In this document: piece by piece, positions 10,652 through 21,906 of the stretch
Layout: each line of letters opens with the position of its first letter
How positions within the stretch are numbered: position 1 is the first letter of the stretch
Assembly (NCBI RefSeq): GCF_000003855.2
Contig: NW_003101630.1
Coordinates: 33,470 to 97,469 of the forward strand
Length of the DNA: 64,000 bases
Reading direction: 5' to 3'
Source of the DNA: Blastomyces gilchristii SLH14081
Lineage: Eukaryota; Ascomycota; Eurotiomycetes; Onygenales; Ajellomycetaceae
Notes under the pieces: model-generated
The model's database searches: none
Seen by the model: the letters and a program-made list of their open reading frames with translations, nothing else
Told to the model about the DNA's origin: nothing
Made by a program: the position numbers and the translations under genes

Positions 10652-12127
10652 TCATAATAACACTGTACATGTCTCTGATTTCTCTACTGCTCTATGTACA
10701 ACATTAATGTCATTTATCACAAGAGTGACTGAAATGCCAATATAGAAATGTATATGTATACATGTAGAAAAATTAAAGAAGAGTACAGAATCTGCAGAAT
10801 CAGAAGTCAGAGCAGAGAGAACAGAGACAGAAGAAATGAAAGAAGAAGAAGATACAGAATCAGATGAATAACAGCAGAAGTTACTCAGAGTTAAATACTT
10901 ATAATCTGATATGCACACAATCTTCTTCACAGAAGAGAAAGAGAAAGTGATAAGAGAAGCTTGAGAACAGAAGAGAGTAGTCTCAGCAGCATTATTATCT
11001 TTGATTAGAATGATCTCTGACACTGAAGCAACTAAGAATTATTATTAGTGTATAAAAACTGTAAAATCAGAAGTGAGAATAGTTACTGAATAAACACTCA
11101 CTGATCTTAACATTGTATGCATAATTACAACACATACAAGACTTCCCAGAAAGAGAGAGAGAGACATGAGAGAATGCAGGAAGTAGAACACAGCATGTGA
11201 ACAGCTCATTCTCATAATAATATCTCAGACAAGACATACAAGCCTCCCATCTGCAGATGTAAAAGAGTATGACATTCATATTTCTATTTCTGAAAACACA
11301 GATATCTTTTATCTGCATTACAAAGTCAGATAACAGATATCAGAGAATAAACTGATACAGATCTATCATTCTGAAGAAATTCATTAGAGCAGATGTCTCT
11401 GTGATATTGAACTTTACAGTTGTAAAAAGTTTCTTGATATCTATGAATATCACAACTTTATGTATAATAAAACTCATAACAATTTTCTCTAAGAATAGAA
11501 AAATCAGTGTCAGAAAGAAAAGATAAAAAAGAAAAAAGACTTATAATCTTAATACTGTTGAGAGAGAGAGTGATTCTCTGATATAAATGAACAATTGTCT
11601 CATTATAAATATTTAAAATAAATATAATAATCAGTGTCTGTGATCAAGCTTCAGATAGTTGTGTTATACATTATCTTTATACAATAAATTATTCTAGAGA
11701 TCAGTAAGAGAAGTGAGAGTGTATACATTAAAAAATATAATTCACTGAGTCTACATAACATCTTCCTGAAACAGGAAGAGTTAGTAATGAAGGCAGTGGC
11801 AGAAGCAGAAGTAGCAGAAGTGAGAGTCACAGAAACAGAGATAGCAGGAGCAGGAGAACCAGACACAGAGACAAGTATAGAAGACTGACAGAGAGCAGCA
11901 GAGAAAGAAATAGAGAAGAGAGTAGCAGAGAAAGAAGCAGCAGAAGAGGCAGAGAGAGATATGAAAGACTCAGTTACATATAATACAGACAATTTCTTCA
12001 TTATCACATTCTCTAAGTTCTTAATCAATGATTCAATATTGAGTTGACTATCATCAGCAGATGTGAATCTGTCAATATGTGAAGATTCTATGTGAATAAA
12101 AACAAACATATCAGCATCTGTATTCAT
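10652..12127 (-). pseudogene. Gypsy1 antisense reading frame (unknown, Ser/Ala-rich plus Cys-rich)
   Basis: I do not recognise this protein. On the minus strand the frame starts at ATG 12127 (MNTDADMFVF) and is open for 158 codons to 11651, including a Ser/Ala/Thr-rich low-complexity stretch and a basic then hydrophobic C-terminal part. Further open segments follow at 11318-11067 (83 codons, with a Cys array CLRYYYENELFTCCVLLP and SGKSCMCCNYAY) and 11023-10652. The same three segments in the same order recur in the other Gypsy1 copy at 59839-60285, 60609-60860 and 61003-61275. It converges on pol, ending about 140 bp away. Gaps between segments may be introns or RIP damage. Antisense accessory frames are known in some plant gypsy elements; a function here is not established. 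Confidence 0.5.
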
Positions 12128-12657
12128 ACAAAATTATGTCAGAAAACATGATCAGAAGCTCACTGAGAAGAAAAAATAATTGAGAGTGTATAAGAAGATG
12201 AAGAAGATGTGTTATTCATAGTAATATGTTCTAGTGATTGTTAGAGAATAAATAAGTCCTGATCACATTTTACAATGCATTACACTTACTGCTAATGAAC
12301 TGTCTGATATGAGCACTATGATGACACTTGTTATAAGAACAGAGAGTCATTGCCAGAAACACATATAATGTGATAGATGAACAGATAGAAAGAGTTAAAT
12401 AGAAGAAGAAGTAGAAATCTTGAATGAGATGATGATGTTCAATGATGATGATAATGAAGAAGATGATTGAAGAATGAGAAAAGTTAGTAAATGGGAGATG
12501 TAATATAGTGAAAGTTTCTTTATGAGAATGTACACAGAATACTAGCTGAATCAGAGATAGATCACATGATCATAAAACACTAGTGGCGAGCTAATTCACA
12601 TGAAGCTAGAGTATATGATATGATCATGTGAGCGTGACTGAATCTGATGAAAGAGAA
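12128..12657 (+). other. Gypsy1 3' untranslated region and polypurine tract
   Basis: No sense frame is visible. The purine-rich gatgaaagagaa at about 12646-12657, immediately before the LTR, is a plausible polypurine tract for plus-strand priming. The matching stretch in the other copy is 59290-59826. Confidence 0.5.
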
Positions 12658-12824
12658 TGTGATTTGAAAGAATATACAACTGCTGAATAATAACACAGCT
12701 GCTTCTGAACTTGCTTATGAATGTAAAGAGGTCATAGCAGCCATCAATTAATTTAGTGTACAGTATATAAGAAGCCGGTGTACGCCTGTAATCATACGCT
12801 GGCTTAAGCAACCTTTGAATCACA
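12658..12824 (+). repeat. 3' LTR of Gypsy1 (167 bp)
   Basis: Same length as the 5' LTR and ending ttgaatcaca. It carries more C-to-T and G-to-A changes than the 5' LTR, mostly at former CpG and CC/GG sites. The minus-strand open frame at 12596-12853 spans the LTR and its flanks and is spurious. Confidence 0.85.
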
Positions 12825-15043
12825 GGTAGAAAACAATGTTCTGCAATTGACACTGTTCTCTCAGTTATTTATGATGTTCAAGTAGCAAAGAATGAAGGCC
12901 TGGTCTCAACTGCAGTTTTTATTGATATAAAAGATGCATTTGATCATGTTTTAAAGTCTAAGATGATTCAAACTTTGAAGATGTTAAAACTGTCACTTTC
13001 TCTAATAAAATGAGTTAATTGTTTCATGTCTAAAAGAATTATACAACTATTCTTTGATGGAAGAAAACAAGATAAAACTGAGATAAAAATAGAAGTATCA
13101 CAAAAATCTTCAATCTCACCAGTTTTATTTGCAATATACACTGCATATCTATTCAAGAATAGAGAGATGAAAATAGTGAGATCTTCAAGTTATGTAGATG
13201 ATATTGATCTACTCTACAGTTCAAAGACAATCAAAGAGAATTTAGAAGTGATTGAGAAAGCAGTAAAGAAAATCTTTATTAGAGCAAATATCAATCTAAT
13301 TCAATTTGATATGAATAAAACTGAGTTAATTTACTTTTTTTCCAGATTAAATGAGAAAGAACTAAGTCTAACTCTTTTGAATAAAGAGATTAAACCTAGT
13401 TTGAATGTCAAATGACTAGGAGTATGATTAAACTCTAAGTTGAATTTTAAATATCATATTCAACAAAGAATCATCAAGGCAGAGAGACTACTGAATAGTA
13501 TAATCAGACTGTTAAATACTGAGAGAGGTCTATTCTTTCAGGCTATGAGAAAGTTATACATATCCTGTATTATCTCAGTAGCTGATTATGAAGTTCAAGT
13601 TTGATGAAACAATCAAGATAACTTCACTGAACTCTTTCAAAGTCTATAAAACAGAGCTTTGAGAAGAATTGTGAGAGCATTCAAATCATCTCCTATTAAA
13701 GCAATAGAAATTGAAGCTTCAATTCCATCTTCTGCTATTTGATTTGAAAAGGCCTGTATGAACTATGCTCTGAGAGTCATGAAGATGAGCTCAAATCATA
13801 TAATCAGAGAAAGAGTCTCTTCTTCATTTTCATCAGTTAACTCAGAAAATGAACTGAATTGAAATAGATTTCTTAATTGAAATGAGAATAATGTTTTAAA
13901 GAAAATGCTCTCTCAACTGTATAGACTATGTTCACTTATTAAGAATCAATTTTCTTCATTAAATGTTGAGAAAATTGATCATGAGAAGACATCTCTCTGA
14001 AGAGAAAAGCTGAAATCTCTCATAGATTTATAAATAAATGAACTATCTAAAGAGAGAGAATATGAATAGTATTTGAAGAAGATCTCTACAATCAATATAA
14101 AAGACTCTATTCTGATTTACTCAGATGACTCAAAAATGAGAATTTGAATAGATTAGATGCGGACATTGCTTATACTAAAGATAATATCAATTTTATCTCA
14201 GATTTCTGGAATTTAGACTGTGAATCTGAAGTCTTTGATACTGAACTATTTGCAATAGTGAAAGCTTTCAAACTCATTGAAATAAAATCTCATAAAAGAG
14301 GAAATAGTTTGAAAGAGACATGAATATTCTCTGATTGTTAAGCTGCTTTAAAAAGACTTAGAAATAGTCAGATTCATAATGATCAAATAAATCTTGAACT
14401 GATTTTAAACTCTGTTTTGAAAATTCAAATGAGAAGAACATCAAAACTGATAATTCATCTGCATTGAGTTCCTGCTCATATGAATATTCATGACAATGAA
14501 TTGGCTGATTCAGCTGCAAAAAAGGGTTCAGAATTAAGCAGATCTATTCAAAAAACAGTGTCCTAGTCTTTCATAAAGGGAAAGATCAAAGAATCTTGTT
14601 TAAACAAGTGAAATGAAAGCTGGCAGAAACAAAAGAAGAGCATACATTATTCAAGATTTGAGACAAAATCAAAGTGAAAATCTTGTTTAATTAAATATAA
14701 ATAGAAAGTATTCTCATCTATAATTCAGCTGAAACTAGAACATGATTATTTCAAATTCTATATACAAAGATTTGATGATAGATTTGATTCAACAGAGTGC
14801 TCATTCTGCAATGTGAATGAAAATCCTGAGTATATTGTAATACATTGTGCATTATACAATAGTCTCAGAGTCAGATTAAAGAAGAAGTATAATTTAAATC
14901 AATTATATATGAGGTTCTTATTCTCAACTGAGACAGGAATTAAATACTTAATAGACTTTCTATCAGAAACTCAAGCAGCTACAAGAAAATGACTGAATTC
15001 AGAAGTATCTGAATATGAAGAGGCAGAAATTGATTATATATAG
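12825..15043 (+). pseudogene. LINE B ORF2: reverse transcriptase, RNase H, C-terminal zinc finger
   Basis: This is the C-terminal two thirds of LINE ORF2. RT blocks include SSISPVLFAIYTAYLF near 13110-13155 and an intact catalytic SYVDDIDLL at 13188-13214; the piece 13026-13415 is open for 129 codons. RNase H follows around 14115-14550, with YSDDSK (where TDGS is usual), AELFAIVKAFK-like VFDTELFAIVKAF, FSDC and WVPAH (TGA at Trp). A final Cys/His cluster, CSFCNVNENPEYIVIHC, lies near 14800-14850. The stop TAG is at 15041-15043. This copy keeps more coding capacity than A, including the YVDD that A has lost. Confidence 0.8.
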
Positions 15044-15418
15044 TCTGTTAAAACAGCTATATACTATCTTTTAATAATTTTATTTTGTTATAGTCTCTCT
15101 TTACTATACTTGTTTCTTTCTGTTCTTTTCTATCTATCTATTTAATGTGTCTATCTTTAAGACTATGTTCTCTTTTCCTTTGTCATGATATTTTCAAATG
15201 GTTTCAAAGTATCAGAAGGTGTTGAAATACTGCAATTTGTAAGCAGTTTTTGTATTCTGGGCTGGAATTTTCTGATTTTGCATATCTGAAATTGATAAAT
15301 GTATAATAGTTGACTCTATAGATATAGGAAAAACCCTGAGAACTAAAGGTTCTCAGGTAGATATCATAGTCTCTGACTGCATACATCTATAATTGAAGAA
15401 TAATAATAATAATAATAA
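15044..15418 (+). other. LINE B 3' UTR with hairpin and AAT tail
   Basis: A perfect stem-loop, cctgagaac / gttctcagg with a 5-base loop, lies at 15335-15357, about 50 bases before the (aat)n tail. The same element recurs in every LINE 3' end here (30345-30367, 33301-33323, 45914-45936, 49805-49827). LINE RTs commonly recognise structures near the 3' end; that role is inferred. The minus-strand open frame 15204-15386 is an artefact. Confidence 0.65.
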
Positions 15419-15429
15419 TTAACTTTGAA

Positions 15430-16071
15430 AAAGCTGATTGAAAGGCAGTTGAAGAAATAATAAGACTGTTAAAATCTGAAAGACAGAGTGAGCTATATTG
15501 AAATCCTGATCAAGATATCTCAAATGAAATGCTTGAGAATAGAGTGAAGCTCATTACATCTATTATTCTAATAAGTGTTAAAGATAATATTTCAAAGAGA
15601 AAGTCTTCTGAGTATTTAAAACCTTGATGAAATGAGAATATCATATCTAAAAGAAAACAATTAGCTACTGCTAGAAGAGATTGAAAGAATAATGTAATTT
15701 CTGATAAAGAGTTCAAAGCTGTCAGAAATGAATATTTTTCAGATATTAAAAGAGTTAAAACAGACTGCTGGAATAAATTTCTTGAAGAAGCATAAGAAAA
15801 GAAAGTTTTTAAAGCATTTAACTATATTAAAACAAGAAGTGTAGCAAAACTTCCAGTCTTAGAATATGAGTTTCAGAATGAATCATATACAGCAAACTCG
15901 TTTAAGAAAAAATGTCAAGCTTTTATAAGAACTCTCTTTCAAAACTCATCAGATTCAGAGAAAGAGAATATATCACTTCTCAACTATATTGATGAAAATG
16001 ACTGGGAATGGCCTGATCTTATACAAGATGTATTAGAGTTAGCCATTTTCTCAAGTTCAGTTAAAACTGCT
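15430..16071 (+). pseudogene. LINE A ORF2, part 2 (linker between endonuclease and RT)
   Basis: LINE A ORF2 resumes after the LINE B duplication. The frame is continuous for about 210 codons except for TGA at former Trp codons and a single TAA at a former Gln; two neighbouring Trp codons (gactgggaatgg, near 16001-16012) and one at about 15768 survive. Blocks such as KTDCWNKFLEEA and the Lys/Arg-rich stretch before it are shared with copies E and D. The frame is cut at 16071 by the hAT element and continues at 21907. Confidence 0.75.
16064..16071. repeat. Target-site duplication of hAT1 (left; right partner 21899-21906)
   Basis: aaactgct on both sides. The LINE frame is restored when the element and one copy are removed. 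Confidence 0.85.
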
Positions 16072-16449
16072 TAGACTGGCCCGCGGGACCATGAATTTCA
16101 CATTTGGTCCCATTTGATCTGATCTCATACATTTCTTGGCGTGAGTCCCATCAGGACGAAGCCTCAAGAAATCTGAAAATGAACCATTTCTGAGAGAAAT
16201 AGTGTGAAAAATGACCAGATTTAATTCAAGAACAGTGAAATGAGAGGAATTTCTCAGAATAAACTGTGAAAGATAATCATTCTTTCAAAATCAGAATGAG
16301 ACTGAAACTGAAGATTAAAATCAGTCTCATTCAGTTCATTCAGTGATTGCTTATATAATCAGAATTTAATAACAATTATTGATAACACTCATGAAACAAC
16401 TAAATACATTCTTGTACAAGTTTATTCTTCACTTTCTCATGAAAACTAC

Positions 16450-18650
16450 ACTTCTCTGATATACTGTGATCAGAGGTATTAAACTGTCTGATAATTCCAT
16501 GTTTTATAATCATGAGTTTCTTGATTGTTTCTTCTTATAATTGTTCTCAGTGATAGTGATAAATATCTCAACTTGAGTTGAACTTTCACTTCATTCTCAC
16601 CTCTGTTAACAAAATTGTCAGAATATTATATATTATCAGTGCAACAGTTGAATATATACTCTCAACAATTTTTCATAACTCTAGAATTGATTTAATGTGT
16701 AAATTTATCAGATTATCTTAAAGATAGTGATCAAATTCAGTTTTACAAGTATGTAGTTTTGCCTGATTTTCAGTTATAATCAATGTATATAAGTTCTATT
16801 TCATAGTTAGTATTATAGTTCTATATAATATGAAGTATTATCAAAGATTATTACTTACTAGAGAATTATATTTCACTGTCTTCACATCTTGAACATCTGC
16901 TTCTTCAAATCTCTAATAGTTAGTATTGTAGTAGTCTCAGACTAATTTAATATATAAGTCTCATTTCTTCTCTGTTCAATCTTGAGAAGTGTAGATATTA
17001 ACTCAATAAGAGAGATCTAGTAGAGCTGCTACAGCATAGTACTCTGCAAAAGATTGTTCAGTTTTGCTGTAGTAATATATCAGTTTATCTCTCATAGTAA
17101 TAATTGACTGTGCTATAGCATCATTCTGAACTGAATTTCTTTTTAAGTGATTCAACTGCTTCTTAAGATGAGTAAATAAACTGTTATACATTCATCAGAC
17201 TGACTGCAGTATTGATGTACAAGTGATTGAGACTGTCTTTATTATCTTATAAAACTGAAACAGTAAACTAATTACATATTTCAACTGAGTTCACTTCATA
17301 TCAGAAAGTTTTAATATCTGAATCTTTTCTTAATCAGAGTATTACACTAAATGATCAATCATCTGATAGGATTAAAGAGCTTAAACAGTTATCTCATATA
17401 TTAAACTTCATCATATTCTAACATTCTGTATAATATTCAGTGATATAACTAATTTATTTGTTTATTGAATATCATGAAATCATTATTATTATTTAGAGAA
17501 GATACAAATTACATTAGTAATATTTCAAATCTGTGATATTTAAATTATTAATCAATCTATTCAAAATTAACAGTAGTATTATCAAAAAGTATTATCAAAA
17601 AGCAATATTAAAAAGTGTTATTAAAAAACATTATCTTTTACAAAGTGAATGTAAAAGTTAATTAAGTAATCACTTTCATCTCATTCTTATCTCAAGAATC
17701 AGCTATCTCATTATTCTTTATCTTAATATTAAGATTCTTTATCAGTGTTTGCATTACAAGTTAAATCATATAAGTAATGCAGAGAATATGATCTTATTTA
17801 CTATTTCAGAAATACAAACTCAATTTTTACTTCAAGCTCTTCATCATAGTGTAGTTATTTACAGCATTATCAGTTGTAATTGTAAGAAGACTGAGACTAA
17901 TATCTCAATAGTCATTTTTAATCATAGTCATTAATACCTCTGATATATAATTCTCAGTATGACTACTAATCAATGATTCAAACTCAATTAATATCTCTTG
18001 ATAAGTTCAGTTCTCATCAATGTAATAACATGTAACTTTCATAAATGTAAGATTGTTTATACTAGTTTATACATTCACTGTGAGAGACACTCTTCAATAA
18101 TTCTTCAACTCTGATTCTAGATATTATATATTAACTTTATAGTATATCTCAAGATTGAACTGAAGACAGAATCAATGTGAAATATGAAGATTTGAATTAA
18201 GAATTTGAAGAAGTGTTCAGAATTCGGGGTTTTCAATTGATTGAAGAGAAAGATTCAGAGATATATATATACAAAGTAATTATTTACAGAACTTATCAGA
18301 TGAGAGTTATGAAATCAGAGTACTGATACATGATTATTTTCATATGATTTTCTTCAAATTAGAAAGTTAGTGTTATCAAAAATTATTATCTGATAGAGTA
18401 ACTTATCAGCTCAGTAGTAATTTTCTGATCATTTTTCTTTTATTATCTGCATTTCAATAACTTCAGATGTCAGGAAATTTCTTCAGAGCTATGATCAGTT
18501 TATAATAAATATTTCTGAATAAAGTTACAGTGATTGTAGTAGAGAGATAACTCTTCAGTAATCTATAATACAATCTGTTGATAATTATTCTATAGTTCAT
18601 CTCAGTGTTTGTGTTGAGTTTTTCATAAATTTCATGACCTGAAATCAGAT
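16450..18650 (-). pseudogene. hAT transposase, RIP-degraded
   Basis: hAT transposases cut and reinsert the element through an RNase H-like DDE core. On the minus strand I see ITTDNAVNNYTMM at about 17842-17880, the conserved block with the second catalytic Asp. A CITYMIXLVMQ block follows, corresponding to the C-x2-H-x3-NL region with His changed to Tyr. The C-terminal insertion and dimerisation region at 17191-17003 reads SLFTHLKKQLNHLK, RDKLIYYYSKTEQSF and YYAVAALLDLSY. Stops occur mostly at Trp and Gln codons. The N-terminal boundary and any BED finger could not be placed, so the start is approximate. The same C-terminal block recurs in the second copy (32810-33000). Confidence 0.7.
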
Positions 18651-19264
18651 ATAAAGAATGAAATAATCATTCATCATAATTGAAAGAGAGCATTCTGTGT
18701 TAAATTGTAAATAATATAGACTTTGTAATTTACAGTGATTTCTTAAAGAGTTTATGAATCTTCAATAGAAGTAAAAGAAGTGAAAGAAGTAAATTCAGAA
18801 GATATGATAATAATTTAAGAAAGATAATAATTTATTTTCAATAACTGATCACTGATGTGTGTAAGAAGAATTAATATAAGAGAAAATAATCTTGTTTCTT
18901 AGCTTAGTTATAATTTTAGTACTAACTCAGATTGAATATCATTAATATATAAAAGTAAATAAACAATCTTAATTAATCTCTGTCATATTTCTTGAAATAT
19001 ATTAATATTGTGAAAGAGAGTGTTATTAAATTACATTATCAGATAATATCATTAAAAATATATTAATATTATAAATATCAATGTTGAAAAAATGTTGATA
19101 CTTATACATTATAGTGATTTGTGAATCATGATAGTGAAATATATATATATATATATATATTATTCCTGACTTGATTACAACTTGTACAATAATTTTTAAA
19201 AACTCAAAATTAATTTCAATTATTAATAATTATGAACTTATAACTAACTAATATAAAAAGAAAA
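18651..19264 (-). other. AT-rich stretch of hAT1 upstream of the transposase
   Basis: No convincing frame. It contains a (TA)n run at about 19137-19162, shortened in the second copy (about 48187-48206), and a pair of ttaatatt-rich direct repeats around 18995-19080. Confidence 0.5.
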
Positions 19265-20045
19265 AAACTTTTTCTACTTATTATCTTTCTTCTCTTTCTC
19301 ATTCTTCTTAGTATTCTTTATAATTCACTGTTCATTCTTCCTCTTCTTCTTCTTCTTATCTGAGATGATAATCACCTTAAAATCTCTCTTCACTATCTTC
19401 TTAGAGAAGGGTTTCTACTGCTCTTCTTCAGCAAGGTCAATCTGCATCTTAAAATCCTGCATTTCCTGATCTGCTGTCTCAGGTTCCATCTCAGCAGTAA
19501 GTAGATTGATATACTCAGAGAGCAGAGCTGTCTTCTTAATATTCTGAATTATGAAGTGTATTTAAGACCTGAATAAGACCTTAATTCTCTTCTTCTCTGT
19601 TAGCTCCTGCTAATCAATTAGAGAACAGAAGTATTATTAAAAATTATTATCTCTTAATAAATAAAAAACTTATCAGTTTTGACTTCTTTATCTTCTGCTT
19701 TAACACTCTCTTAATCTTCTTCTATTATTACTTATTTATAGTAATACTCTTCTTCTCTCTTTCTCTCTTCATCTTAGTCTTAAATTATTCTTAAGACTTC
19801 TTCTGATTTCATCACTACTGTATGAGACTCTTCACTATCTTTTTCTTCAATTTCTTATAAACAGTGTTATCTGCATTATTTCTATACTTAGTTCAGTCTA
19901 AATCTATCAGAAGTGTTACTTAAAATTGTTATCATTCTGCTTTCTTACAGAGTCTCTTCAAGGTATTATAATATGTCTTACAATCTGTCTTTTCTTGCTT
20001 GAACATCTCCTTCTTCTCTCTCTTCAATCTGTGACAGCACTCACA
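19265..20045 (-). pseudogene. Second hAT-borne reading frame, unknown product
   Basis: I do not recognise this protein. On the minus strand a Lys/Glu-rich helical segment (KREKKEMFKQEKTDCKTYYN, near 19960-20020) is followed after a non-coding-looking gap by TALLSEYINLLTAEMEPET near 19480-19530 and a very Lys-rich tail ending around 19270. The second hAT copy keeps the same segments at 48300-49085, and there the first reads FKQEKTDHKTCYNVLK. Its place upstream of the transposase on the same strand suggests either an accessory protein or 5' exons of the transposase. A Myb/SANT-like role is possible but unproven. Confidence 0.4.
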
Positions 20046-20149
20046 CGCCTTGATGATCCGCAGGACTGCAGAATATTTGAAGAGAAATAACATAATTGAT
20101 TTCAGTGAGTGTTGAAGAGAGATGAAGGCAGAAGAGACAGTCAGAAATG

Positions 20150-20245
20150 ATATGATAATAATAATAATAATGATAATGATGATGATAATGATGATGATGA
20201 TAGTGATGATAATAATGATGATGATAATAATGATAATAATGATGA
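20150..20245. repeat. GAT/AAT trinucleotide microsatellite in hAT1
   Basis: About 95 bp of interrupted (gat/aat)n. The second copy has a shorter array at about 49188-49250. The His-rich minus-strand frame at 20041-20259 is only its translation. Confidence 0.85.
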
Positions 20246-20259
20246 AAGAAGAAGTGCAT

Positions 20260-21334
20260 TGAAATATATTACTGACTTATCAAATATAAAGAGACTTAAA
20301 GAAAATATTAACAGCTTTCAGAGATGTACAGAAACAGCTACAGTGTTGCATAGTAACATTATCTTCATTCAATACATACACTGTTAATATTCTTTCTATA
20401 CAGTTATCATATAATCTGTATCAGAGATACATGCAGAAAACAGATCTTTGTTACTAGAATAAATGATTGCAGCAATTCTCTGTTTTTATATTATAAAGAA
20501 AAGTTGTTCTTATTTCTTTCTTCTCTCTTTTCTCTTCTTCAATTAATCACTAATTTCAAGCTGATATGAAAACTATTAAAACACTCTCAGAAACCCTCAA
20601 ATTGAAGAGTATAGACTAATCAAATTTCAAATACAGAAGAACTCAAATTATCTTCTACAGATTCAATTACTCATTCTCTCTCAAATAAAACAGCAGTTAT
20701 ATCATCTCTTTCTCTCTCAATCAAACAAAACATGGCCTGTGAAAAGCAAGTACTATATCAGATCATAATGATCAACACAGCCTCAGCATACAGAGCTGTA
20801 TATGTGCAGCATGTGCTGAACTGAGAGACTGTGTGAGTTGCACACTGACAGCAGCATCTCAGAGAGAGCTGTGCAGTATGAAAAAGCTGCAACTCTCAGT
20901 CATATATGCAGAGAGTGAATTACTGCAGTAAGTGCATATGCATTGAAGTAATACTTTTTGATAATACTCAGTCTCTGATATAATGAAAATAGAGTCTCTC
21001 TGTGAGATTCATTTTTATCAGAAGTCAGAGAATCTTATATTTCTCAAGATCATCTTCACACATCTTATCTATGAAATCAATGAAGAAAATCATTGATTTC
21101 AGTGTTCTACTCTTGATGTCATTTAAGTGACAGCAGAGTTCACTCTCACAACACTTTTTAAGTGTATATTTTCTAATTATTCACATTTATACAGATATAT
21201 ACTGATTATTTATTAGATAATGTTATGATAATGACTCATCACAGCTGTGTTACTCTTACTATGAGAGATACATGATTAATAATAAACATTGTGAAGACTC
21301 TGAGAAGTAAGTATTTTGAGAATACTGTAACTCT
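20260..21334. other. hAT1 5' region without a recognisable gene
   Basis: No supported frame. It is AT-rich sequence with a few CA-rich patches near 20780-20930. The part up to about 20735 is shared with 49260-49740. Confidence 0.5.
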
Positions 21335-21525
21335 GTGATCTTGATTTTTTTTGTTTTTGTTTTTTCTTTTTTTCTTTTTCTTTTATTTTTTTTTTCTTTC
21401 TCTTTCTTTCTCTTTTTTTCTTTCTCTTCTTTTTTTCTTTCTCTTTTTTTTTATTGTGATTTTTTCTTATTATTGTTTTGTTTTTTGTTTTTTTGTTTTT
21501 TTTTTGTATTTTATATTTCTTTTTT
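21335..21525. repeat. Polypyrimidine tract of about 190 bp
   Basis: Almost pure T with interspersed C and a few G on the plus strand (poly-purine on the hAT1 coding strand). The Phe-rich open frames here are translation artefacts. It lies between the hAT1 5' end and the second frame. Confidence 0.85.
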
Positions 21526-21906
21526 TAATTAAAATGATATTAATTATGATCTGTGTTCAGAAAAGTAATAATATTTAATAACACTCTCTGTTGGAGATTG
21601 TTCAACAAATGAGTACTATGTTATGATATTATATAAGTGAGAAATAATTTCATAGTCTTATTTAATGCCATTTTCAGTAATGAGATCAGAATGAAAATGT
21701 GACTAAGAATTTAAACATATTCTTTATCTGAGACTAGATTTTTATTTGAAAAGTGAATTTGAGATCTTTAATATTTGAAATAATGTGATTTGAGATCAAT
21801 GTGATGAACACAAATCATGATCAGAAGTAATGCTTTTAGACAACATGACAACTGTAAAGTTTGATCCTGGTCTCAGACACGGTCGCACGGTCAGTCTAAA
21901 ACTGCT

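Larger units (their letters stand above)
4587..12824 (+). mobile_element. Gypsy1: Ty3/gypsy LTR retrotransposon, full length
   Basis: This 8.2-kb element has two 167-bp LTRs, a gag with zinc knuckle, and a pol in the Ty3/gypsy order protease, RT, RNase H, integrase. About 2.1 kb lie between pol and the 3' LTR and contain a conserved antisense reading frame. It sits inside LINE B with a 4-bp duplication ggta (4583-4586 and 12825-12828), or aggta if the LTR is taken one base shorter. A second, reversed copy starts at 59123. Pol is dead: the RT catalytic YLDD reads YLNN, the protease DTGA reads DTEA, and stops are frequent. Confidence 0.85.
4571..15418 (+). mobile_element. LINE copy B, 5'-truncated, inserted in LINE A and carrying Gypsy1
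   Basis: LINE B is a 5'-truncated copy of the same LINE family. It starts within the RT domain (4571-4586), is interrupted by Gypsy1 (4587-12824), and continues to its own AAT-repeat tail at 15418. The 11-bp sequence ttaactttgaa lies at 4560-4570 and again at 15419-15429, and it is exactly the point where LINE A ORF2 is broken and resumes. About 2.6 kb of LINE remains when Gypsy1 is removed. 5' truncation with a TSD and an intact 3' tail is typical of target-primed reverse transcription. Confidence 0.85.
16072..21898 (-). mobile_element. hAT1: autonomous-type hAT DNA transposon, 5.8 kb
   Basis: The ends are short inverted repeats (tagactggcc at 16072 and ggtcagtcta at 21889-21898), flanked by the 8-bp duplication aaactgct (16064-16071 and 21899-21906). 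The uninterrupted LINE copies carry this site once, for example near 36130 on the minus strand. An 8-bp TSD plus hAT transposase motifs on the minus strand identify the superfamily. The element's 5' end is at 21898. A second, broken copy lies at 31864-33239 and 47811-49740, and a 505-bp deletion derivative lies at 39436-39940. Confidence 0.85.

Noticed and set aside
15400..15420. AAT and TTA repeats as a CRISPR or satellite array
   Set aside because: They are the simple-sequence 3' tails of LINE and SINE copies, each next to an insertion junction.
15430..16071. TGA at conserved Trp positions suggesting a changed genetic code
   Set aside because: Some Trp codons remain TGG, Gln codons also become TAA or TAG, and the pattern follows the CC-to-TC mutation process seen in non-coding LTRs. 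No reassignment is needed.
20041..20259. His-rich protein on the minus strand
   Set aside because: Produced by translating the GAT/AAT microsatellite.
21335..21578. Phe-rich membrane-like proteins
   Set aside because: Translations of the polypyrimidine tract in two frames.
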